A DNA stretch of 64,000 nt from assembly GCF_018860975.1 (NCBI RefSeq), contig NZ_JAHKQI010000005.1:310001-374000 (forward strand), in the 5' to 3' direction. The position numbers were made by a program, and so were the translations under genes. How positions within the stretch are numbered: position 1 is the stretch's first letter; every line of letters begins with the position of its first letter. Source of the DNA: Lentibacter algarum. GTDB taxonomy: Bacteria > Pseudomonadota > Alphaproteobacteria > Rhodobacterales > Rhodobacteraceae. This document shows positions 27,712-35,260 of the stretch, piece after piece. The notes under the pieces are model-generated. The model worked only from the letters and a program-made list of their open reading frames with translations. It was not told the DNA's origin and did not search any database.

Positions 27712-27743
27712 CGGTCGCTCGGACACCACCGAGCGGCCGTTTT
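27712..27743 (+). terminator. Strong Rho-independent terminator
   Basis: CGGTCGCTCGG (27712-27722), loop ACACCA, CCGAGCGGCCG (27729-27739): an 11-bp stem with one G-U pair, followed by TTTTA. It ends the small unit starting near 27550. Confidence 0.85.
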
Positions 27744-27771
27744 ACGTTTGAGTCGGTCGTCAAAAACGGCT

Positions 27772-27823
27772 GTGCAACGGGTGCATACCACAGTGCATAT
27801 TTATGTGCATAATGCGTGCATAC
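27772..27823. repeat. Phased GTGCATA direct-repeat array (locus 2), upstream of arfB
   Basis: GTGCAT starts at 27781, 27793, 27805 and 27816 (12, 12, 11 bp apart, all the same orientation), preceded by GTGCAA at 27772. The array ends 17 bp before the arfB start codon, so a protein bound there would sit over the promoter or early transcript. Confidence 0.6.
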
Positions 27824-27838
27824 AGTTTTGAGGACACG

Positions 27839-28264
27839 ATGCCGTTAACCATTAACGAAAATATCCAGATCGAAGATTGGGAAATCTCCGAGAGCTTCAC
27901 CCGCTCGTCTGGCCCCGGCGGGCAGAACGTTAACAAGGTGTCAACGGCTGTCGAGCTGCGGTTTGAGGCCGAGCGCTCGCCCAACCTGCCGATTGGCGTG
28001 AAAGTGCGGCTGCGGAAGTTGGCCGGACGGCGCTGGACAAAAGACGGCGCCCTCGTGCTGCAAGTCGAAGACACCCGCTCACAGGCCCGGAACCGCGAGA
28101 TCGCCCGCGAACGGCTGATCGAACTGGTGCAAAAAGCCTTGGTGAAACCGAAGCGGCGGATTGCCACCAAGCCGACCTACGGCAGCAAGCAACGGCGGAT
28201 CAAAGCGAAGAAAGTGCGCGGGGACGTGAAGGCGCTTAGGGGGAAGGTTACGGGGGAGGATTGA
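27839..28264 (+). CDS. arfB: Alternative ribosome-rescue factor ArfB (class-I RF-like peptidyl-tRNA hydrolase)
   Basis: 141 residues from the ATG at 27839 (GAGGA 5 nt upstream). An upstream in-frame ATG at 27803 is inside the repeat array and is unlikely. The catalytic GGQ motif is in SSGPGGQNVNKVSTAVELRF, and the basic tail (KPTYGSKQRRIKAKKVRGDVKALRGKV) is the part known to enter the empty mRNA channel of stalled ribosomes. It releases peptides from non-stop complexes as a backup to tmRNA. Confidence 0.94.
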   Translation: MPLTINENIQIEDWEISESFTRSSGPGGQNVNKVSTAVELRFEAERSPNLPIGVKVRLRKLAGRRWTKDGALVLQVEDTRSQARNREIARERLIELVQKALVKPKRRIATKPTYGSKQRRIKAKKVRGDVKALRGKVTGED

Positions 28265-28352
28265 TGTTGTTGGTGCTGCGTGGGTGAATTACTAAAGTAG
28301 AAGGAACGTTGACCAATTTGGGTTAGCTGAAAAATTAGAAGAGTGAGTGGCT

Positions 28353-29345
28353 ATGGATCGCGTTGATTATCAATCATTGATTGTTCAAGATCTGATCAAT
28401 GATCACAAAGAAAAAAAACTTGACTTAAACCCTTGGTATCAAAGGCGCTCAGTTTGGAGCACGCCTCAAAAATCATATTTAGTTAACACTCTACTGGAGA
28501 GAAAACCGATTCCAGCTATTTATATCCGACATGCCATCGATCTAGACGCTGGGAAAAGCGTCAAGGAGGTCGTCGATGGGCAACAGAGAAGCCGTGGGAT
28601 AATTGAGTTTTGCCAAGATGCATTCAGTACAAAAATGCCAGATGGAAAGACGAGGAAAACTTATTCACAGCTAACCCCGTCAGAAAGAGAAAAGTTTTTA
28701 CTCACGCCTCTCCCGGTTGGATACCTTTTAGGTGCCGACGATCGCGATGTAATCGACATTTTCGCGCGCATGAATTCAGTCAGCAAATCTCTCAACCCGC
28801 AAGAAAAACGGAATGCAAAATACAGCGGAGAGTTCAAGCAATTCGCTCTAAGAAAGGCCATCGACTATCTGGGATTTTGGCGTGCCACAAATGTGTTTAC
28901 GACCAATGATATTGCGAGAATGGGCGAAGTACAGTTTGTTGCTGACATTGTTCTGAATCTTTTAGGGACTAACGCCGACTTCACGCAACCAAGATTGGAT
29001 AGATTGTACGATCAATACGAAGACGAGTTCGATAGAGCCGATGAAATCTCGAACCGGCTAGAAGCTGTTTTTCAGAAGCTAGCAGAAGTTGACGAAAAAG
29101 CGATTAAAAACACCATTTTCCGAAGGCAGCCAATCTTCTGGTCTCTCGTATTAATACTGGATGAGCTTGGTCCTGCGACTGTTCGAGATTTAGAAGACAA
29201 ACTATATCGGATAGATGCCGAAGTTACGGACGAACAACTAGATACGGAAGAAATCAGGGCATTTCGCACAGCAATTCAATCGACAACTCAAAGAACGCCA
29301 TCTCGAACCACCAGAAAGGAGTTTCTGATATCTAGGTTGGCATAA
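28353..29345 (+). CDS. DUF262 (ParB-like) domain protein, candidate defence component
   Basis: 330 residues from the ATG at 28353. A GTG at 28347 in frame is the alternative. The N-terminal DUF262 core shows LDLNPWYQRRSVWS near 25-36 and the signature VVDGQQRSRG with DGQQR at 75-79, the conserved acidic/Gln/Arg residues of this ParB-like nuclease or NTPase fold. The HNH (DUF1524) domain of GmrS/GmrD-type restriction proteins is absent, so this is the short form. The base composition is clearly more AT-rich than neighbours (long A-runs), suggesting transfer. Its stop TAA shares one base with the next ATG, so both are translated together. DUF262 proteins are frequent in restriction or abortive-infection loci. 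Confidence 0.85.
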   Translation: MDRVDYQSLIVQDLINDHKEKKLDLNPWYQRRSVWSTPQKSYLVNTLLERKPIPAIYIRHAIDLDAGKSVKEVVDGQQRSRGIIEFCQDAFSTKMPDGKTRKTYSQLTPSEREKFLLTPLPVGYLLGADDRDVIDIFARMNSVSKSLNPQEKRNAKYSGEFKQFALRKAIDYLGFWRATNVFTTNDIARMGEVQFVADIVLNLLGTNADFTQPRLDRLYDQYEDEFDRADEISNRLEAVFQKLAEVDEKAIKNTIFRRQPIFWSLVLILDELGPATVRDLEDKLYRIDAEVTDEQLDTEEIRAFRTAIQSTTQRTPSRTTRKEFLISRLA

Positions 29346-29956
29346 TGCCAGCCCCCTCGCTTGCAGTAACCCTAAATGAGGCTCGGTATCAAATCGCGCG
29401 ATCTCGTCAGCTTAAGGATAGCTTAGATGAAATTCCCGTGGCGGTTCAGTATTTAGCTGCAGAGACGATCTTAATCCGGTTGACGTCTGCACTAGAGAGC
29501 TTCCTTGGGGATGCGGCTTACAAAATAGCGTGTGGTTCGACCTATGCCGACGGAACGGCTCCTAGCTTACTTGTAGAATGCCGCTCCAAAGCGCACGCTC
29601 GATCCGAAATGCTGTCGAGGGACAGAGATAGGCCGAAACCGTATCTCAAGTGGTCTCGGGCCGCCTACATCAGGGAGGCAGTTCAGCACGTTATTGATCC
29701 TAAAGACAACTATGTTCTCCAGATCAACAATTATGGAGCGTTCATTCGGGAGATTTTTGTTGTCCGCAACTTCGCAAGTCATAGATCCACGACATCACGG
29801 ACTGAATACAGACGAGTTGTTGATCGGATTTATGGTCCGCAACGTGGCATGCAACTTGGGCGATTTCTTCTTTCGCCTAACTACGTACCGAGACCAAATT
29901 TGGATAGGTATTTGATTACAGCGGAGACGCTATGTAGTGATTTTTGTAGAGCCTAA
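29345..29956 (+). CDS. HEPN-like putative RNase, partner of the DUF262 protein
   Basis: A 203-residue, largely helical protein. The pattern RNFASH at 141-146 (R-N-x3-H) fits the Rx4-6H catalytic motif of HEPN ribonucleases, preceded by helices including ETILIRLTSALESFLG typical of RiboL-PSP or MAE_28990-like HEPN families. I recognise it by that motif and its position only. HEPN proteins are common toxins and RNases in defence systems, and some HEPN families are reported next to DUF262 genes. The one-base stop/start overlap with the upstream gene shows a two-gene unit. AT-rich like its partner. Its stop overlaps the pncB stop by 4 nt. Confidence 0.6.
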   Translation: MPAPSLAVTLNEARYQIARSRQLKDSLDEIPVAVQYLAAETILIRLTSALESFLGDAAYKIACGSTYADGTAPSLLVECRSKAHARSEMLSRDRDRPKPYLKWSRAAYIREAVQHVIDPKDNYVLQINNYGAFIREIFVVRNFASHRSTTSRTEYRRVVDRIYGPQRGMQLGRFLLSPNYVPRPNLDRYLITAETLCSDFCRA

Positions 29957-31245
29957 ACCACTACCTCCATCTCGTCTTGTTCTCCAACCCCGAACACCCG
30001 TTTGTAGCGCTCAATCTCTTCCGCTGGCCCCATGGCTTTGCGGGGGTTGTCGGAGAGTTTTACTGTGGGGTTTCCGTTGGCGGAGACGGCTTTGCAGACC
30101 ATGCTAAACGGCGCGAGGGCGTTGCCTTCGGTTAGGCCGCGGAAGTCGTTTGTCATCAGGGTTCCCCACCCAAAAGACGTGCGGACGCGGCCGGAGAACT
30201 GGTTGTGCAGTTCGATGATTTTGTCGACGTCCAGACCGTCGGAGAAGATGACCAGTTTTTGGGTCGGGTCTTCGCCGCGGGACTTCCACCAGTTGATGGC
30301 GGTTTCGGCGGCTGTTGCGGGGTCGCCTGAGTCAATCCTGATGCCTGTCCAGCTTTCGAGCCATTCGGGGGCGGCATCTAGGAAGCCTTTGGTTCCGTAG
30401 GTGTCGGGCAGGATGATGCGCAGGTTGCCGGAGTGCTCTTCCTGCCAGTCTTGCAGGACTTGGTAGGGGGCTTGGGCGAGTTCGGCGTCGTTTTTGGCGA
30501 GGGCCGAGTAGACCATGGGCAGCTCGTGGGCGTTTGTGCCGATGGCTTCAATGTCGCGGCGCATGGCGATGTGGACGTTGGATGTGCCGATGAATTTGTC
30601 GGGACCGAGGCCTTCATACATGGCTTGCACGCACCAGTCTTGCCAGAGGTAGGAGTGGCGGCGGCGCGTTCCGAAGTCGGCCAGTTTGAGGCCTTCGACC
30701 TGTTTGAGTTTTTCGACTTTCTCCCAGAGTTTGGTTGTGGCGCGGGCGTAGAGGACTTGCAGCTCGAATTTGTCCATTTGTTTGAGGACGGCACGTGAGC
30801 GCAGTTCCATGAGGACGGCGAGGGCCGGGATTTCCCAGAGCATGACTTCGGGCCATGAGCCTTGAAACGTGAGCTCGTATTGGCCATCGCGTTTTTCGAG
30901 GTGATAGTCAGGGAGGCGCAGGTTTTCGAACCATTCCATGAAGTCGGGGCGGAACATCTGGCGTTTGCCGTAGAAGGTGTTGCCGCGCAGGTATGTGCTT
31001 TCACCGCGGGTGAGGGAGAGGGAGCGGATGTGGTCGAGTTGCTCGCGCAGTTCGTCTTCATCGATGAGGTCGGCGAGGCGGGTTTCCTTGCTGCGATTGA
31101 TCAGCGAGAAGGTGACTTGTGCGTCGCGCTTGTTGCGAAACACCGACTGGCACATGAGGAGTTTATAGAAGTCGTTGTCGATCAGCGAGCGCACGATCGG
31201 GTCGATCTTCCAACGGTGGTTCCAGACGCGTGTTGCGATTTCCAT
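29953..31245 (-). CDS. pncB: Nicotinate phosphoribosyltransferase PncB
   Basis: 430 residues from the ATG at 31245 with GGAGGAG about 7 nt upstream. The frame opens earlier at a TTG (31263), which is less likely. The N-terminus DPIVRSLIDNDFYKLLMCQSVF and the later GTRRRHSYLWQDW and IRIDSGDPATAAE segments are typical of the enzyme. It makes nicotinate mononucleotide from nicotinate, PRPP and ATP in the Preiss-Handler NAD salvage route. It lies on the same strand as pncA, with a hybrid kinase between them. Confidence 0.96.
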   Translation of the reverse strand: MEIATRVWNHRWKIDPIVRSLIDNDFYKLLMCQSVFRNKRDAQVTFSLINRSKETRLADLIDEDELREQLDHIRSLSLTRGESTYLRGNTFYGKRQMFRPDFMEWFENLRLPDYHLEKRDGQYELTFQGSWPEVMLWEIPALAVLMELRSRAVLKQMDKFELQVLYARATTKLWEKVEKLKQVEGLKLADFGTRRRHSYLWQDWCVQAMYEGLGPDKFIGTSNVHIAMRRDIEAIGTNAHELPMVYSALAKNDAELAQAPYQVLQDWQEEHSGNLRIILPDTYGTKGFLDAAPEWLESWTGIRIDSGDPATAAETAINWWKSRGEDPTQKLVIFSDGLDVDKIIELHNQFSGRVRTSFGWGTLMTNDFRGLTEGNALAPFSMVCKAVSANGNPTVKLSDNPRKAMGPAEEIERYKRVFGVGEQDEMEVVV

Positions 31246-31310
31246 GGCACTGCTCCTCCTCAATTCTGAAGGTTAGAATGCGCAGGGGCGGCAGGGGATA
31301 TCAAGCAGGT

Positions 31311-33536
31311 TTAGAGTTGTGAGAGCCAAGAGATGAGATCGCTGCGTTTGAGGGGCTTGGTGAGGAAACCGTCCATGCCAGCGTTGAGGCATGCGGCTTT
31401 GTCGGAGGCGAAGGCGTTGGCGGTGAGGGCGATGATGGTTGGCTGGGTGATGTCGGCTTTGCGGATGATGCGCGTGGCTTCGATACCGTCCATGCCGGGC
31501 ATCGAGATGTCCATGAAGATAACACGGGGGGTGTGACGCTTGGCGAGTTTGACTGCCTCATGGCCGTTGCGGGCGTAGAGCACCTCCATCTCGGAGTCCT
31601 TGAGATAGGACTTCATCAGCAACTGGTTTGTGGCGTTGTCCTCGGCGACGAGGGCCTTGATGCCGGGGAGCTTGAGGGGCTTGGTAACGGTGGGGGCTGC
31701 TGTTTGTGATGGCGTGTCAGCGCGTGGTTTCGGGCGGGATGCGGGCGCAAGGCTCAGGGTGATGGTGAAGGTAGACCCGTGGTCGGGCTCGGAGGTGACG
31801 CTGACATCGCCGCCCATTTCACGCGCGAGGCTGCGCGAGATTGTGAGCCCGAGGCCGGTGCCACCAAACTTGCGGCTGATGTCGTTCTCGGCCTGATTGA
31901 ACTGTTCAAAGATTTGCGAGAATTGCTCGGGCGCGATGCCGATACCGCTGTCTTTAACGGTGAGGGTCACGTCGACATTGTTGTCGCGCTCATGGCAAGA
32001 AAGCTGAAGGGTTACGCCACCGTTTTGTGTGAATTTGATGGCGTTACCGACGATATTGATCAGGATTTGCCGGATGCGCCCGGCGTCGCCAAACAGCAGG
32101 TCAGGCACCGGAGTCGTGCAGGTGAGATCAACAAAGATGCCCTTTTCAAGTGCTTTGGGCTGCAAGATGTTAAGCGCTTCCTGCACACAGTTGAGCAGGT
32201 TGAACTCGCTCGGGGCGAGGCCGGTTTTGCCTGCGTCAAGTTTTGAGTAGTCAAGGATATCATTGATGATCCGCAACAGGGCCTCGGCCGAGGTTCTGAT
32301 GGTGTCTACATAGCTGCGGTGTTCACGCGCCATCGTGCTTTCTGCGAGCAGATCGGCCATGCCGATGATGCCGTTCATCGGGGTGCGGATTTCGTGACTC
32401 ATTGTCGCGAGGAACTGGGTTTTGGCGCGCTCGCCCTCTTCGGCAGCGAGCTTTGCGGAGGCGAGTTCGGCGGCGTGGTTTTTGGCGTCGGTAATGTCGC
32501 GCTCGATGGCGATGACCATTTCCACAGTGCCGTCTTCACCGAGAACTGGAACCTGATTGGTCTCGACCCAAGCATAGTCTCCAGTTTTCTTCTGAAAGAA
32601 AACCTCGGTGCGCAGGGGGTTTCCGGCGGCGACGGCATTGCCTATGGCGGCACTTGCTTCAAGGTTGCTTTCAGTCCCGTTCAACAGCGCAGCGGGGTGC
32701 TGCCCCAGAGCCTCTTCACGACTGTAGCCTGTGAGCTTTGTGAAGGCATCGTTGAGCCAGACGATCTGTCGATCGGGGTTTGAGATAAAGATTGAATCAT
32801 TGGCATGTTTGGCGACCAGCGCCAGCTGCCGCACCTCGGCTTCGCGTTCACGCAACTCCTGATGGGCGAGGGCGTAGTTGTAGTTCTGTTGGAGAATTTC
32901 CCTGTTGGTTGCGGTTGTGTGGCCAAAGGTTCTGCGCATTTGACTGAGGAAGGAGTAAACTGTGAAGGCCGAGAGTGTGACTGCGAGCAGTGAAAACCAG
33001 AACTCTGTTGGCGTAATGTCAAACAAGTAGATGTGGATTGCGAACAGGTCGATGACCAAGAGAGAAATTATGATCAGGCGAGTGTAAGTCGCGGCTTTGT
33101 GCAGGCCTATCGAGAAGGCGGCGTTGATCCCGACTGCAACGAGATAGGACAGGCTGAACATAAGTGTTGCGAAGGACGCTTCGACGGCGACGGGCAAGAG
33201 AACAATGGCGCTGAGGGCTATTGTATGAGCAAACGCGGCACCTGTAGAACGCCGATAGAGGCGGCGCGTGCTGACACCCTTTTCAAGCTGTTTTGGCAGT
33301 GACTTCAGGTATCCGCATTCTGTTGCTTCACCAAGGCTGGCAAGGGCGATGGCGAGCCACCCGAGCAACGGGTGTTCGGTAAAAAAGAACACAGGCAATG
33401 CGGCGAGATTGAACGTCAACCGCAGCCAAAAGTAAGTGACCCGATTGTGCGCATAGCGGAGCAACAGACCTTCAGGACAATGCCGGGCCTCAAAGGTAGA
33501 AAGGCGTTGTTTAGCGGTTTCAAGTTCGGTAGCCAT
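31311..33536 (-). CDS. Membrane hybrid sensor histidine kinase (TM-PAS-HisKA-HATPase-REC)
   Basis: 741 residues. Residues about 38-200 contain roughly six hydrophobic segments forming a membrane sensor without a large periplasmic loop. A PAS domain follows at about 236-350 (ANDSIFISNPDRQIVWLND). The phospho-acceptor is His381 (FLATMSHEIRTPMNG). The ATPase part has NIVGNAIKFT and GTGLGLTISRSLA, and the C-terminal receiver has Asp676 (FMDISMPGMDG). Located between pncA and pncB on the same strand, 47 nt before pncB's leader and 108 nt after pncA. A link to NAD or nicotinamide status is only an inference from position. Confidence 0.9.
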   Translation of the reverse strand: MATELETAKQRLSTFEARHCPEGLLLRYAHNRVTYFWLRLTFNLAALPVFFFTEHPLLGWLAIALASLGEATECGYLKSLPKQLEKGVSTRRLYRRSTGAAFAHTIALSAIVLLPVAVEASFATLMFSLSYLVAVGINAAFSIGLHKAATYTRLIIISLLVIDLFAIHIYLFDITPTEFWFSLLAVTLSAFTVYSFLSQMRRTFGHTTATNREILQQNYNYALAHQELREREAEVRQLALVAKHANDSIFISNPDRQIVWLNDAFTKLTGYSREEALGQHPAALLNGTESNLEASAAIGNAVAAGNPLRTEVFFQKKTGDYAWVETNQVPVLGEDGTVEMVIAIERDITDAKNHAAELASAKLAAEEGERAKTQFLATMSHEIRTPMNGIIGMADLLAESTMAREHRSYVDTIRTSAEALLRIINDILDYSKLDAGKTGLAPSEFNLLNCVQEALNILQPKALEKGIFVDLTCTTPVPDLLFGDAGRIRQILINIVGNAIKFTQNGGVTLQLSCHERDNNVDVTLTVKDSGIGIAPEQFSQIFEQFNQAENDISRKFGGTGLGLTISRSLAREMGGDVSVTSEPDHGSTFTITLSLAPASRPKPRADTPSQTAAPTVTKPLKLPGIKALVAEDNATNQLLMKSYLKDSEMEVLYARNGHEAVKLAKRHTPRVIFMDISMPGMDGIEATRIIRKADITQPTIIALTANAFASDKAACLNAGMDGFLTKPLKRSDLISWLSQL

Positions 33537-33644
33537 AGTCCCTTTCCAGTCGCGCAGGTGCGGGTCGCACGCGCAAGGTCTAGGCTGCTATGTCTTAACT
33601 TTTAGACAACAAACGGGCAGAGATTACAGCAGATTTGAACGGCA

Positions 33645-34250
33645 TCAGGCGAGTGTTACGCCAGCTTCGCGCATTTGCACGCGCGCCGCCTGAAGCGATC
33701 CGTCAAGATCTATCGCGCGGCAGAGGCTTTCAACCACGGTCACGTCATAGCCCAAACGAGCGCCATCAAGCGCCGAGTAGGCGACGCAAAAGTCGGTTGC
33801 GAGGCCGACCATTGTGAGCGCCTTTATGCCCCGCTCTTGCAGGTATCCGTGCAGGCCTGTGGCCGTTGTCTTGTCGTTCTCGAAAAAGGCCGAGTAGCTG
33901 TCAACTTCGGGGCGAAAGCCTTTGCGCACGATCATCTGTGCGCGGTCGGTGTTGAGGCCTGCATGAAAAGCCGCGCCCTCGCTGCCTTGAACGCAGTGAT
34001 CGGGCCAGAGCACTTGTGGGCCATAGGGCATTTCGACCATGTCAAAAGGTGCTTTACCTGCATGAGAACTGGCGAACGAGGAATGCCCGCTTGGGTGCCA
34101 GTCCTGGGTGAGCACGGTGCAGGCTGTCTCGCTCATAAGAGTGTTGATGCCAGCGATGATCTCGCTTCCGCCAGCCACCGCGAGCGCGCCTTCGGGGCAG
34201 AAGTCGTTTTGGACATCAATAACGATCAGGGCGTGGTTTGCGGCTGACAT
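33645..34250 (-). CDS. pncA: Nicotinamidase PncA
   Basis: A 201-residue isochorismatase-fold amidase that deamidates nicotinamide to nicotinate, feeding PncB. The catalytic Asp is in VIDVQNDFCPEGAL, the Lys in IVRKGF, and the nucleophilic Cys in GLATDFCVAYSALD. The metal site is DWHPSGHSSF. The full-length protein has all family motifs, so it should be active. Confidence 0.95.
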   Translation of the reverse strand: MSAANHALIVIDVQNDFCPEGALAVAGGSEIIAGINTLMSETACTVLTQDWHPSGHSSFASSHAGKAPFDMVEMPYGPQVLWPDHCVQGSEGAAFHAGLNTDRAQMIVRKGFRPEVDSYSAFFENDKTTATGLHGYLQERGIKALTMVGLATDFCVAYSALDGARLGYDVTVVESLCRAIDLDGSLQAARVQMREAGVTLA

Positions 34251-34333
34251 GGGCGTGCTCCGGTGTCTTGTTACGTTGACGTTTGTTGTGACAATGGGTA
34301 GTGAGCCGATGCGCGAAACTCAAGAGGATACCT

Positions 34334-35260
34334 ATGTTTATCGTTGCTGCATTATATCATTTCACCCCGTTTGAGAACGTTCCTGCAATGCAGGCACCGC
34401 TGCTGAAAGTCTGTGAGGACAATGGCATTTCCGGCTCGCTATTGATTGCGCCTGAAGGCATCAATGGCACGATCGCGGGCGCGCGGGCGGGGCTTGATGT
34501 TGTGCTGGCGTATATTCGGGCGTTGCCAGGCTGTGCCGAGTTCGAGTGCAAGGAAAGCACTGCCGCCAGCCAACCGTTCGCGCGGATGAAAGTGAAGCTC
34601 AAAAAAGAGATCGTGACGATGGGGCAGCCGAGTGTTGATCCGCGGGCCTCCGTTGGCAATTACGTCGCGCCAGAGGACTGGAACGAGCTTATTCTGGCTG
34701 ACGATGTTGCGGTGATTGACACGCGCAACGACTACGAGGTTGCTATCGGCACATTCGAGGGCGCGGTTGACCCCAAGACAGAGACGTTCCGCGACTTTCC
34801 GGCATGGTGGGAGCAAAACAAAGAACGCTTTCACAACAAGCGGATTGCGATGTTTTGCACCGGCGGCATCCGCTGTGAGAAGTCGACGAACTACCTGATG
34901 AGTCAGGGTGTTGAGGATGTGTATCATCTCAAGGGCGGTATCTTGAAATACCTTGAGGAAGTGCCGCAGGCCGAGAGCACATGGAACGGTGATTGTTTTG
35001 TGTTTGACGGGCGAGTTTCGGTTGGACACGGGCTTGTCGAGGGGCCGCATGAGTTGTGCCATGCTTGCCGCTGTCCTGTGCTACCGAGCGACAAGGAGCG
35101 GCCGGAGTGGGAGCAGGGGGTGTCGTGCCACCTCTGCGTTGAAAAGACCACCGAAGAAGACAAGACCCGCTTTCGCGAGCGCCAAAAGCAGATACGCCTT
35201 GCTGCCGAACGCGGTGTGCAGCACATCAAAGTTGATGTGCCGCTGTCGCCAAACAGTTAG
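34334..35260 (+). CDS. trhO: tRNA uridine 5-hydroxylase TrhO (YceA, rhodanese family)
   Basis: 308 residues from the ATG at 34334 (AGAGGA upstream). The frame continues upstream but without a site. An N-terminal acylphosphatase-like region (GSLLIAPEGINGTIAG) precedes a rhodanese domain with the active loop CTGGIRCEKST. A Cys-rich C-terminal tail (CHACRCPVLPSDK, CHLCVEK) is also typical. TrhO forms 5-hydroxyuridine at tRNA position 34 with oxygen. Its stop overlaps the convergent export-protein stop by 4 nt. Confidence 0.92.
   Translation: MFIVAALYHFTPFENVPAMQAPLLKVCEDNGISGSLLIAPEGINGTIAGARAGLDVVLAYIRALPGCAEFECKESTAASQPFARMKVKLKKEIVTMGQPSVDPRASVGNYVAPEDWNELILADDVAVIDTRNDYEVAIGTFEGAVDPKTETFRDFPAWWEQNKERFHNKRIAMFCTGGIRCEKSTNYLMSQGVEDVYHLKGGILKYLEEVPQAESTWNGDCFVFDGRVSVGHGLVEGPHELCHACRCPVLPSDKERPEWEQGVSCHLCVEKTTEEDKTRFRERQKQIRLAAERGVQHIKVDVPLSPNS

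Larger units (their letters stand above)
27587..27743 (+). ncRNA. Candidate structured small RNA overlapping the small ORF
   Basis: The transcript implied by the -35 element and terminator has several paired parts. GGAGGTG (27575-27581) is complementary to CACCTCC (27693-27699). GGCTG-AGG-CAGCC forms a perfect small hairpin near 27638-27651. AATCCATGGATT (27663-27674) is a perfect palindrome. The pairing would hide the ribosome-binding site. It does not show the conserved loops of SRP RNA, 6S RNA or tmRNA. Confidence 0.35.

Noticed and set aside
27550-27743. 4.5S (SRP), 6S or tmRNA identity for the small transcript
   Set aside because: The conserved SRP GGAAG/AGCAGCC loop, the 6S long open duplex and tmRNA tag features are all missing.
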